Notes: generated by a model from the letters alone, not told the origin. Shown: positions 1 to 5,307, counted from the stretch's first letter. The stretch: 5,473 nt of DNA from an uncultured Lachnospiraceae bacterium (GCA_910579495.1 CAJTVD010000134.1:1-5473), one strand, 5' to 3'. Made by a program: numbers and translations.

Positions 1-2
1 GC

Positions 3-62
3 GCTTTCGGACGCTTTGGGTATTCCTACAAAGAATTAGCACAACAAGTTAATTTTATCTAA
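3..62 (+). CDS. Possible C-terminal end of a plus-strand gene cut by the window edge
   Basis: Reading from base 3, the plus strand stays open for 19 codons and ends in TAA at 60-62. The peptide ends FGYSYKELAQQVNFI, which has a plausible amphipathic, helix-turn-helix-like composition. The other two plus frames also close within 51 bases, so an open stretch this short is not strong evidence. I do not recognise the family. A gene here would converge on the minus-strand operons, which fits the bidirectional terminator at 213-246 and the hairpin just after the stop codon. It could equally be noncoding. Confidence 0.3.
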   Translation, partial: AFGRFGYSYKELAQQVNFI

Positions 63-81
63 AAATCATAAGCAAAGGCTT

Positions 82-122
82 CCTGGCTTTTTCTGGTTCA
101 TTGTAAACCAGCAAGAGCCAGG
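82..122 (+). terminator. Nested hairpin, possible weak terminator of the left-edge plus-strand gene
   Basis: CCTGGCT (82-88) pairs with AGCCAGG (116-122). Inside this, CTGGTT (93-98) pairs with AACCAG (106-111), with a 4+4 base internal loop between the two stems. A run of five T follows a few bases later on the plus strand. The hairpin starts about 20 bases after the TAA at 60-62. The T run is displaced from the stem, so termination strength is uncertain. Confidence 0.35.
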
Positions 123-212
123 GGTCAATTTTTATCTGCAATCTCTTCATAAAAGGCAAAGGCATGTCAAGGGCTTTTGCCAAAATTTCATTGGAAATAA
201 TGGGCAAGGCGC

Positions 213-246
213 AAAAACGGGCAGGGTCCATGCCCTGCCCGTTTTT
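213..246. terminator. Strong bidirectional intrinsic terminator
   Basis: A perfect 9-bp GC-rich stem, CGGGCAGGG (218-226) with CCCTGCCCG (233-241), has a 6-base loop. It is flanked by AAAAA on the left and TTTTT on the right, so either strand yields a stem followed by a U tract. It lies 76 bases past the stop codon of the last exporter permease and would end that minus-strand operon. It could also stop plus-strand transcription from the left edge. A further short inverted repeat, GGCAAA (155-160) with TTTGCC (176-181), lies to its left. Apart from the features listed, I see nothing else in 63-321. Confidence 0.9.
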
Positions 247-247
247 C

Positions 248-282
248 TTTATTACAATAAGCCGGCCCGCGGAGCGTGACGG
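248..282. repeat. Left copy of a long direct repeat
   Basis: Bases 248-272 (25 bases, core ATTACAATAAGCCGGCCCGC) are identical to 5349-5373. Extending to 282 gives 32 of 35 matches with 5349-5383. The copy sits between the last permease gene (stop at 322-324) and the bidirectional terminator. Read on the minus strand, both copies contain in-frame codons for APRAGLL followed by TAA. It may be a dispersed intergenic element or the footprint of a duplication or insertion. Confidence 0.8.
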
Positions 283-321
283 CGTTTGTTTATAGCATAA
301 TCCCTTCCGGAAGAGGCGCCT

Positions 322-1110
322 TTAGGAACTGGCGCTGCTGTAATTTCTCACTGCCTTTTTCCACATGATCCTGGCAAGGAAGAAAAACAGCACCGGCGCA
401 GCCACTGCCCAGAGAAACATGGCAAAAGGCAGCTTTCCCATAAGAAACAGCCCCGGGAAATTAGTGATAATAAACACCGGGAGGATAAAAGTGCCAATCC
501 GCTGGATCCATTTTCCGTAAATCATCTGGGGCATGTTATTAAAATCCCACATTGCCGCCGTAATGTCTTCCAATCCCCTTGCAGACACAATCCAAAAACA
601 CAGCAGGTTGGGAATCAAAAACAGGCTGTAGGTAAGCAGGTTGGAGCAAACCAGCAGGAACAGGAAGCCTGCCACCCTTCCAAAGCTTACGGGGAGCCCC
701 GCCCTGTGCCAGCCTGTGGCAATTAAAATACTGCCCGCTATGAAGTTGGCCAGGAACATGGGAAAGCTCCACTGGCGCAGTGTCACAAGGAACTGCAACG
801 ATACGGGCTTGACCAGGTACATGTCCAGCTCCCCTGTCTGCACCATCTGCCCAATTCCTGTGAAATTTGTGTAATACAGCATATAAAACCCTGTCATCAA
901 TACATAAATGCCAATAAAAATCATTATGTGGTGGGGGGTAAATGACCCGATATTGACGCCGATGCGGTATACCACCGCCACATACAGGAGCTTAACCAGC
1001 ATCCACCCCAGTTCCACCGCTAACCCTGATATAAAATTAATACGGTATTCCAACTGCGACATCAGGGAATATTTCATGAATACGCCTGCCAGGCGCAAAT
1101 ATTTTTTCAT
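322..1110 (-). CDS. ABC-2 type exporter permease subunit (second of pair)
   Basis: This is a membrane subunit of an ABC exporter of unknown substrate. The 262-residue protein has about six hydrophobic segments, near residues 22-48, 61-82, 112-132, 145-172, 205-225 and 228-252. It carries the loop QTGELDMYLVKPV (about 91-103), matching RGGLNKYLVRPV in its neighbour, so the two are paralogous and probably form a heterodimer. The architecture fits the ABC2_membrane_6 (PF06182), COG4587/COG3694 group. I chose the start at 1110 because GAAGG lies 8 bases upstream (1119-1123) and MKKYLRLAGVFMKYSL begins like family members. A longer in-frame start at 1275 would overlap the preceding gene by about 90 bases with an implausible basic leader. 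The gap to the preceding stop codon is 74 bases. It is the last gene of its operon, followed by the terminator at 213-246. Confidence 0.88.
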   Translation of the reverse strand: MKKYLRLAGVFMKYSLMSQLEYRINFISGLAVELGWMLVKLLYVAVVYRIGVNIGSFTPHHIMIFIGIYVLMTGFYMLYYTNFTGIGQMVQTGELDMYLVKPVSLQFLVTLRQWSFPMFLANFIAGSILIATGWHRAGLPVSFGRVAGFLFLLVCSNLLTYSLFLIPNLLCFWIVSARGLEDITAAMWDFNNMPQMIYGKWIQRIGTFILPVFIITNFPGLFLMGKLPFAMFLWAVAAPVLFFFLARIMWKKAVRNYSSASS

Positions 1111-1184
1111 TTTACCTACCTTCTTTGTTCCAGTTTGGCGTCTGTTTAGGGCCCCGCTGTTTTCCAGCCCCGCTTTTGCCCGGT

Positions 1185-1985
1185 TTAACCGCCCACCGCC
1201 ACGAAATGTTTCAGCCCTCTTTTCCATAAGGCTTGCCCCAGAAGCCCAAAGCACCCGATCCAGATTATCTGGCACAAAAAGCCTGTGGCAACCATCTGCA
1301 TGTTATATCTGCCGTTAATGATATTAACCGGGAATTGGGTGGTGTAGCCAAATGGCAGGATCTTTGTGAGTAAAACAGCCTTTTCCCCGAAAATATCCAG
1401 GGGGAGGATCCCGCCGCTGATTACCACCAGCACGATATTGATGGTCCCAAAAAACTGGTTCACATCTGTCAGCCAAAAGCTCATCAGCGCCAAAGTATAG
1501 AAGAGAAAAAAGTTCAGCGCCAGGGCCAGCAGAAGGCTGGCTATAAATAAAATCACCCGCGGCAGGGAGAGCGCCAGGCCAAAAACAGCCATGGAAAATG
1601 TAATCAGGGCAACCGCTACTATCAGGAGCAGCAATAGCTGGGGGATTTTTTCTCCCAGGAAGGAGCAGAACTGGTAGCCGCCGTAATCTACCGGGCGCAC
1701 CAGGTATTTGTTCAGCCCGCCCCTTTTAATGTCGTCGTTTATCTGCCACTCAAACCCGGTATTAACCAGTTGGGAAACCAGCGTCGCCAGAAGGGTGTAT
1801 ACCATAATCTGGCTGTAAGTGTAGCCTGTGGAGGCCGCCGCGTCGGTATGCCCATAATAGTATGTCCACATAACGGTCTGGATGACCACCGGGAACACAC
1901 TGCTTAACATGGTCAGCAGAAAGTTCACCCGGTACTCCAGGGACTTCTCAATTCCCATCTGAAAAACACAGCGGTAGGGATTCAT
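1185..1985 (-). CDS. ABC-2 type exporter permease subunit (first of pair)
   Basis: This 266-residue integral membrane protein pairs with the ATPase upstream and the second permease downstream. Hydrophobic stretches lie near residues 22-44, 60-80, 114-138, 143-172, 179-199 and 230-253, giving six predicted membrane spans. The cytoplasmic loop DIKRGGLNKYLVRPVDY (about 85-101) and the N-terminus GIEKSLEYRVNFLL are typical of the ABC2_membrane_6 / COG4587-like permeases. Its ATG overlaps the ATPase stop codon in an ATGA arrangement (1982-1985), a sign of translational coupling and fixed stoichiometry. AGGAGG at 1996-2001 lies 10 bases before the start, within the end of the ATPase gene. The substrate cannot be read from the sequence. 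Relatives have been linked to export of antimicrobial compounds or lipids, but that is family knowledge only. Confidence 0.9.
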   Translation of the reverse strand: MNPYRCVFQMGIEKSLEYRVNFLLTMLSSVFPVVIQTVMWTYYYGHTDAAASTGYTYSQIMVYTLLATLVSQLVNTGFEWQINDDIKRGGLNKYLVRPVDYGGYQFCSFLGEKIPQLLLLLIVAVALITFSMAVFGLALSLPRVILFIASLLLALALNFFLFYTLALMSFWLTDVNQFFGTINIVLVVISGGILPLDIFGEKAVLLTKILPFGYTTQFPVNIINGRYNMQMVATGFLCQIIWIGCFGLLGQALWKRGLKHFVAVGG

Positions 1986-2968
1986 GAGGCCGTTCCCTCC
2001 TTTCTGAAAATCAGGGCAATGCTTTCCTCCAAAGGGACTTCCGTCACTGTAAAGTCCTCCACCGGAAAACGGGAGAGGATATCCGCCATGGTTTTTCTAA
2101 AGCCCTCTTTGGGCAGCTCCAGGATCCCTTCTGTGCCTTTTAACTCCCGCACTTTACCAAAGGGCAAAAGCTGCTCCCTGGAAATTTCCTCTTCGAATTT
2201 CAGGGTAAGGACTTTTTTGTCCCCCATCAGATGGTTGATCTGGGAAAGCTTGCCGTCATATACAATCTGCCCCTGGCTTACGATCACCGCCCGCTGGCAC
2301 AGTTCCTCAATGTCGCGCATGTAGTGGCTGGTGAGGATAATGGTGGTCTGTTTCTGCTCATTATAGTATTGCAGGAAGCTCCTGATCTTCTGCTGGGATA
2401 CTATGTCCAGCCCTATGGTAGGCTCGTCCAAAAACAGTATATCCGGCCGGTGGATCAGCGCCGCCAGGATTTCCATTTTCATCCGCTCCCCCAGGGAAAG
2501 CCTGCGTACCTGCACACTCATCAGCTCTTTTACCTCCAGCAGCTCCGCCAGCTCCTCCACCGTTTTGATGTATTCCTGGTCGTCCACATTGAAAATGCAC
2601 TTATTCAGGTAAAAGCTGTCGCTGGCGGGCAAATCCCACCACAACTGGTTTTTCTGCCCCATGACAATGGAAAACCGCCGTTTAAACTCGTTTTTGCGCT
2701 CCCAGGGGATATACCCGTCCACCCGGGCGCTGCCTGATGTGGGGTGCAAAATCCCGGAGAGCATTTTCAGCGTGGTGGTCTTTCCCGCGCCGTTTGGCCC
2801 CAGCAGGCCGATAACCTCACCTTTTTCCACAGAAAAAGTAATGTCCTTTACGGCCTCTTTGGTGAGGGTCTCCCGGTGAAAAAGATTGTGCAGGGAACCT
2901 GAAAGGCCTACCGCTTTTTTGTAATAAGAAAATTCTTTTTTTAGATGGTCTACCTCTATGACTGCCAT
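1982..2968 (-). CDS. ABC exporter ATP-binding subunit (COG4586 type)
   Basis: This cytoplasmic ATPase powers the two permeases downstream. In the 328-residue protein the Walker A GPNGAGKT is at about 57-64 and the Q-loop, in GQKNQLWWDLP, is near 105. The signature LSLGER is at 157-162 (S-L-G-E in place of the usual S-G-G-Q). Walker B ILFLDE is at 177-182 with catalytic Glu182, the D-loop GLD at 186-188 and the switch His at 215. The GQKNQLWW element and the insertion before Walker A are characteristic of the COG4586 uncharacterised exporters. A C-terminal extension of about 80 residues after the nucleotide-binding domain is typical of the group. I prefer the start MAVIEVDHLKKEF at 2968 because AGGAGG stands directly upstream. 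An in-frame ATG at 3022 has no comparable site and abuts the regulator stop. All catalytic motifs are intact. Confidence 0.95.
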   Translation of the reverse strand: MAVIEVDHLKKEFSYYKKAVGLSGSLHNLFHRETLTKEAVKDITFSVEKGEVIGLLGPNGAGKTTTLKMLSGILHPTSGSARVDGYIPWERKNEFKRRFSIVMGQKNQLWWDLPASDSFYLNKCIFNVDDQEYIKTVEELAELLEVKELMSVQVRRLSLGERMKMEILAALIHRPDILFLDEPTIGLDIVSQQKIRSFLQYYNEQKQTTIILTSHYMRDIEELCQRAVIVSQGQIVYDGKLSQINHLMGDKKVLTLKFEEEISREQLLPFGKVRELKGTEGILELPKEGFRKTMADILSRFPVEDFTVTEVPLEESIALIFRKEGTAS

Positions 2969-2972
2969 ATTT

Positions 2973-2978
2973 CCTCCT
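2973..2978 (-). promoter_or_regulatory. Ribosome binding site that fixes the ATPase start
   Basis: The minus strand reads AGGAGG followed by AAAT and then the ATG at 2968. It decides in favour of the 328-residue product over the version with 18 extra residues. Confidence 0.85.
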
Positions 2979-3021
2979 ATTTCCGAAACCGGATTTCCAT
3001 ATACTCTGCCCTTTGATGGCA

Positions 3022-3831
3022 TTATAAAAAGCCCATGTGCCGTATATAGCTTTCAAACTGGAGCTTTACCTCCGGGTAACGGTGGCGGCTGATGTAAAGC
3101 TGCCTGCCGCTGTCTAAGGCCAGCCGGTCCTTTTCCAGCTTTGCCACATGGTATAAATTAACCAGAAAGCTTTTGTGGATTCTGGCAAAGCCAAAAGCCC
3201 GCAGTTTTTCCTCGCACTGGGCAAGGGTTTCCACTGTAAGAAAAGCGCCTGCCCTTGCGCCCTGCTCCCCCGGGGCGTCCCTTAGGGAGGTCCTATTTTC
3301 TTCCATATGTACCCTGATTTCATGGCGGTCGCTTTCCAAATACAGAATTTCCTTAAGGCGCACCCTCACCAGCCCGTCTTTTCCCTGGAAAGCACACCAC
3401 CGGGGGAGCAGGGAACCTGCCCTTTCTATCTTGCTAAGGACTGCCCCCAGATCCTGTTCCAGGGCAAAATCCCGTATCACATGGAAAAAGGGGTAAGGCA
3501 GGGCGGCAAAAACCTCTTCCGGGCGCCTGGCCACGCAGACAATGGACAGGCCAGGTGTTTTCTCCCAAAGGCCTTCCGCAGCCGCAAAGGTTTTTTCGGC
3601 AGTCCCGCAGGCAAGGATCAAAAAAAACATCTGCCCCTGCCATAGTTGCCCTCCCTCTTCCAGGGACTCCAGGACCTGCAGCCTGCAGTTTCCATCTATA
3701 TCCCCTCCGCCCGGGGGCGGGCTGCCCTCCTTTTGCTCCCTGCATAAGCTCTTTAACCGGGCCATATTAAATGCAGTTTCAATTTCCTGCAAAAGCTCAC
3801 CGCTTTCACAATACAGACCCACCAAAGACAT
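3022..3831 (-). CDS. LytTR-family transcriptional regulator with degenerate receiver-like N-terminus
   Basis: This is a predicted DNA-binding regulator of the exporter operon it heads. In the 269-residue product, residues about 145-262 form a LytTR domain: LKEILYLESDRHEIRVHM, then FARIHKSFLVNLYHV (about 215-229), then YISRHRYPEVK (about 246-256). The domain has a longer than usual central hairpin (ENRTSLRDAPGEQGARAG). The N-terminal 135 residues follow the alpha/beta rhythm of a response-regulator receiver (VGLYCES at the start, FFLILACG, LSIVCVARR, FFHVIRD). However, the acidic pair is Glu-Ser, the phospho-acceptor Asp position reads Ala-Cys-Gly, and the usual Lys-Pro is Arg-Asp. A Pro/Gly-rich insertion (SPPPGGG) lies near residue 37. 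The start at 3831 is backed by GGAAAGGAAG 9 bases upstream. A longer frame to 3972 would run through the terminator and the preceding gene. No histidine kinase is in view. The gap to the ATPase gene is 53 bases. Confidence 0.88.
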   Translation of the reverse strand: MSLVGLYCESGELLQEIETAFNMARLKSLCREQKEGSPPPGGGDIDGNCRLQVLESLEEGGQLWQGQMFFLILACGTAEKTFAAAEGLWEKTPGLSIVCVARRPEEVFAALPYPFFHVIRDFALEQDLGAVLSKIERAGSLLPRWCAFQGKDGLVRVRLKEILYLESDRHEIRVHMEENRTSLRDAPGEQGARAGAFLTVETLAQCEEKLRAFGFARIHKSFLVNLYHVAKLEKDRLALDSGRQLYISRHRYPEVKLQFESYIRHMGFL

Positions 3832-3858
3832 TGCTTGCTTCTTCCTTTCCTGGAAGTT

Positions 3859-3886
3859 ATCATACCAAATCGGGGACAAAAAACAA
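3859..3886 (-). promoter_or_regulatory. Promoter of the LytTR-exporter operon
   Basis: The minus strand has TTGTTT (3881-3886), a 16-base spacer, and TATGAT (3859-3864) preceded by TGG, giving an extended -10. A start site near 3852 would leave a leader of about 20 bases carrying the ribosome binding site. The -35 box lies within the U tract and stem base of the preceding terminator, so the two transcription units are packed back to back. Confidence 0.6.
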
Positions 3887-3939
3887 GACGCCCAGCACCA
3901 CTGGTAAGATTTCTCTCCCCAACGGCGCTGGGCGCTTGT
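3878..3939 (-). terminator. Intrinsic terminator of the riboswitch-controlled operon
   Basis: On the minus strand ACAAG-CGCCCAGC (3939-3927) pairs with GCTGGGCG-CTTGT (3896-3889 and 3887-3883). This makes a 13-bp stem with a single bulged base at 3888, followed by a run of T (3882-3878). The loop is long (about 30 bases). It starts 8 bases after the stop codon of the S-component gene. Confidence 0.85.
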
Positions 3940-3946
3940 GTTTTCC

Positions 3947-4474
3947 TTATTCAGAAATTCCCTCCTGCACACATCTTTCCGCCAGCCTTAACACGGAAAT
4001 TACGGGCACCACCAAAATCCCGCAGAAAAAATTACTTACCCCATGGGCAAAATCCCAGGGCAGCCCTGCTGCAATCCAGGCCAGCGTCCCTTTGAAGCTT
4101 AAGCCGTATAGTATGGCCTGGGCGGGGGCATAAAGGGTTCCATACAAAAAACCATGGGCGGCACAGACTGCCATATATACCCCGGGACGTATTTTGGCAG
4201 GCATATTGGCAGGCAAAAGCATAACTGCCCCCCAAAGGACTGCCCACAAATACAGGTAAGGAACCCACCATGCCGCAAAGCCGCTGAATATTCCGTTCAG
4301 GATCACATAGATATAAATAGGGTACAGGGCTTTCTTTCTGTAAACCACCGTAAAGGCGATTGTAAATACCCCCAGCAGGTGCACATTGGGAAACACTTCC
4401 ATCATCATCTTGGAGGCATACATCACCGCCCCAAGCATTGCAAACACAGCCATTTCCCTGGTTGTCAGCTTCAT
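3947..4474 (-). CDS. ECF-type transporter S component, predicted for cobalamin or a corrinoid precursor
   Basis: This is a small integral membrane protein (175 residues, about six hydrophobic segments), the usual size of an ECF substrate-binding S component. The first membrane helix contains AMLGAVMYA (Ala12, Ala16, Ala20), the AxxxA pattern with which S components dock onto the shared T subunit. The rest is rich in Trp, Tyr and Gly (FAAWWVPYLYLWAVLWG, AAHGFLYGTLYAPAQA, LPWDFAHGVSNFFCG). Substrate is inferred from context: it lies 23 bases after a DUF4430 lipoprotein gene in a transcript headed by a cobalamin riboswitch. No ECF ATPases or T protein are present, so it would use a module encoded elsewhere. 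I chose the ATG at 4474 because GAGG (4482-4485) is 7 bases from it. An in-frame ATG at 4480 touches that site directly. I cannot tell from memory whether it belongs to the CbrT group. Confidence 0.82.
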   Translation of the reverse strand: MKLTTREMAVFAMLGAVMYASKMMMEVFPNVHLLGVFTIAFTVVYRKKALYPIYIYVILNGIFSGFAAWWVPYLYLWAVLWGAVMLLPANMPAKIRPGVYMAVCAAHGFLYGTLYAPAQAILYGLSFKGTLAWIAAGLPWDFAHGVSNFFCGILVVPVISVLRLAERCVQEGISE

Positions 4475-4481
4475 ATCCATA

Positions 4482-4485
4482 CCTC
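4482..4485 (-). promoter_or_regulatory. Ribosome binding site deciding the S-component start
   Basis: GAGG on the minus strand lies 7 bases before the ATG at 4474 but only 1 base before the ATG at 4480. The protein therefore most likely begins MKLTTREMAVF. Confidence 0.6.
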
Positions 4486-4497
4486 GCCGGGATCCGC

Positions 4498-4980
4498 TTA
4501 TTCCGCCTTGAAGGAGTAGCTCTCCCCTTCCTGGATGGCTGTGGCGTCAACTCCGGAGGAGGCATACTCCCCATTCACATAAAATGCCCAGTACTTGCCA
4601 TCCTTATCATAGTCCAGCGTCAGGCCATTGACTGTTTTCACATAAAGGCCATATTCCCCCTCTTCCCCTTCTATGACCCCCAGTTCCTGCAGGGCATCCC
4701 CTACCGTCTCTTTGTCCGTGTGGATTTCAAACCGGCTCTCTGCGCCGTCCTGCCCTGTCACAGTAAGGGAAAAAGCCCTGCTGCCTTCTCCCAGCACTTC
4801 CCCCCCTGGCTGGGGATCTGTTTGGGATGCGCCTGCTTCCACGCCTGCCGTCTCCCCCTGGGAGGACGCCCCTTTGCCTGCCTTGCCATTACAACCTGTT
4901 GCCAATAACGCCATAGCCACAGTAAGCGTCATACAAAGGATGAATGAGGACAGCTTATTACTTCCTTTTCTTTTCATCAT
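4498..4980 (-). CDS. DUF4430 (transcobalamin C-terminal-like) lipoprotein, predicted corrinoid-binding
   Basis: This is a 160-residue secreted lipoprotein. Residues 1-30 form a lipoprotein signal: basic MMKRKGSNK, a hydrophobic core (FILCMTLTVAMALLA) and a lipobox ending ATGC with Cys30 as the lipidated residue. A low-complexity Gly/Ser/Glu/Gln tether spans about 31-65. A single DUF4430-type domain (PF14478) fills about 68-160, with TVGDALQELGVI, YGLYVKTVNGL and YWAFYVNGEYASSGVD. This family is related to the beta domain of transcobalamin and intrinsic factor. The gene is the first behind a cobalamin riboswitch and is followed by an S component, so it probably captures B12 at the outer face of the membrane. 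AAAGGAG (4988-4994) lies 7 bases from the ATG at 4980. A longer frame starting at 5076 would run into the riboswitch and hide the signal peptide. Corrinoid binding is inference. Confidence 0.9.
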   Translation of the reverse strand: MMKRKGSNKLSSFILCMTLTVAMALLATGCNGKAGKGASSQGETAGVEAGASQTDPQPGGEVLGEGSRAFSLTVTGQDGAESRFEIHTDKETVGDALQELGVIEGEEGEYGLYVKTVNGLTLDYDKDGKYWAFYVNGEYASSGVDATAIQEGESYSFKAE

Positions 4981-5012
4981 ATTCTGTCTCCTTTGCCTGT
5001 AATTATTCCGTT

Positions 5013-5044
5013 CCCTGAAACTGGCGCCCGCAGTTTTAACAGGG
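5013..5044 (-). promoter_or_regulatory. Hairpin between riboswitch aptamer and lipoprotein gene, candidate expression platform
   Basis: On the minus strand CCCTG (5044-5040) pairs with CAGGG (5017-5013). AAACTG (5036-5031) stacked on it pairs with CAGTTT (5023-5018), with a 3-base bulge and a 7-base loop. No U tract follows, so it is not an obvious terminator. CCTGT at its left foot could also pair with ACAGG just upstream of the ribosome binding site (4996-5000), suggesting a switch that affects translation. The pairing choice is inferred by eye. Confidence 0.45.
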
Positions 5045-5048
5045 CTAT

Positions 5049-5266
5049 GGACTGTGCGGATATTTCGACTTGGCACCTGGCAACTGCCGGGAGGCCTACC
5101 TTCAGACCAGTAGGCCCCCCGGCCATTCCCTTATGCCTGCCAGCCTTCTCAGATAAATATCCAATGGCTCTTTCCCGGCTTGTGGCTCCGGTCAGGCAGG
5201 CAGCTCCTTATGTACCTTACGGCGACGGGCTCGTACAGGATTTCCACCTGTTTCCCCGCACAGTCC
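5049..5266 (-). ncRNA. Cobalamin (adenosylcobalamin-class) riboswitch
   Basis: Read on the minus strand, the leader starts GGACTGTGCGG (5266-5256) and ends CCGCACAGTCC (5059-5049), a perfect 11-bp closing stem. Within it come the family landmarks in order. GGGAA is followed by CAGGTGGAAATCCTG (5250-5236). GCCGTAAGG follows (5223-5215), then GAGCCATTGG (5170-5161, for the conserved GCCACUG). Next is GAGAAGGC (5150-5143, for GGGAAGGC). The 3' B12-box-like AAGTCGAAATATCCGC (5071-5056) closes the aptamer. A 14-bp optional stem (5123-5110 with 5099-5086) pairs only on this strand, where one position is a G-U wobble that would be A-C on the other. The aptamer is about 218 bases and begins at or next to the predicted transcription start. 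High cobalamin would be expected to repress the lipoprotein and S-component genes. Confidence 0.95.
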
Positions 5267-5273
5267 AGCTACC

Positions 5274-5302
5274 ATAATAAACGTTAACAGGCTCCAGGTC
5301 AA
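5274..5302 (-). promoter_or_regulatory. Sigma-A type promoter of the B12 uptake operon
   Basis: TTGACC (5302-5297), a 17-base spacer and TATTAT (5279-5274) on the minus strand match the housekeeping consensus closely. Transcription would start about 7 bases on, near 5267, directly at the first base pairs of the riboswitch P1 stem. Confidence 0.85.
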
Positions 5303-5307
5303 GCCTG
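5288..5307. promoter_or_regulatory. Palindrome across the -35 box, candidate operator
   Basis: CAGGCT (5288-5293) and AGCCTG (5302-5307) form a perfect 6-bp inverted repeat with an 8-base spacer centred on the -35 hexamer. The site is upstream of the predicted start and so is not transcribed from this promoter, which favours a protein-binding site over an RNA hairpin. A second inverted repeat, GCCGGG (5307-5312) with CCCGGC (5323-5328), adjoins it. Chance occurrence is possible. Confidence 0.3.

Noticed and set aside
55..231. A 58-codon minus-strand open frame with a Leu/Lys-rich product
   Set aside because: Its ATG lies in the loop of the strong terminator hairpin, it has no spaced ribosome binding site, and it runs through all three hairpins of the region. 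I recognise no family. Probably chance, or at most a decayed fragment.
1111..1275. N-terminal extension of the second permease (start at 1275)
   Set aside because: It would overlap the upstream permease by about 90 bases, adds a basic non-membrane leader, and the start at 1110 has a suitably placed GAAGG.
2231..2737. Plus-strand frame of 168 codons opposite the ATPase
   Set aside because: It is antisense to an intact ABC ATPase with all motifs, a common by-product of codon bias in such genes; no ribosome binding site or family match.
3832..3972. N-terminal extension of the LytTR regulator (start at 3972)
   Set aside because: It would be translated from the S-component tail, the terminator hairpin and the promoter; the start at 3831 has a good ribosome binding site.
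4032..4574. Long minus-strand frame overlapping the S component and lipoprotein genes
   Set aside because: It is an out-of-frame shadow of two well-supported genes and its product has no coherent hydrophobic pattern or domain.
4981..5076. N-terminal extension of the DUF4430 lipoprotein (start at 5076)
   Set aside because: It falls within the 3' end of the riboswitch and would bury the signal peptide. The ATG at 4980 has AAAGGAG 7 bases upstream.
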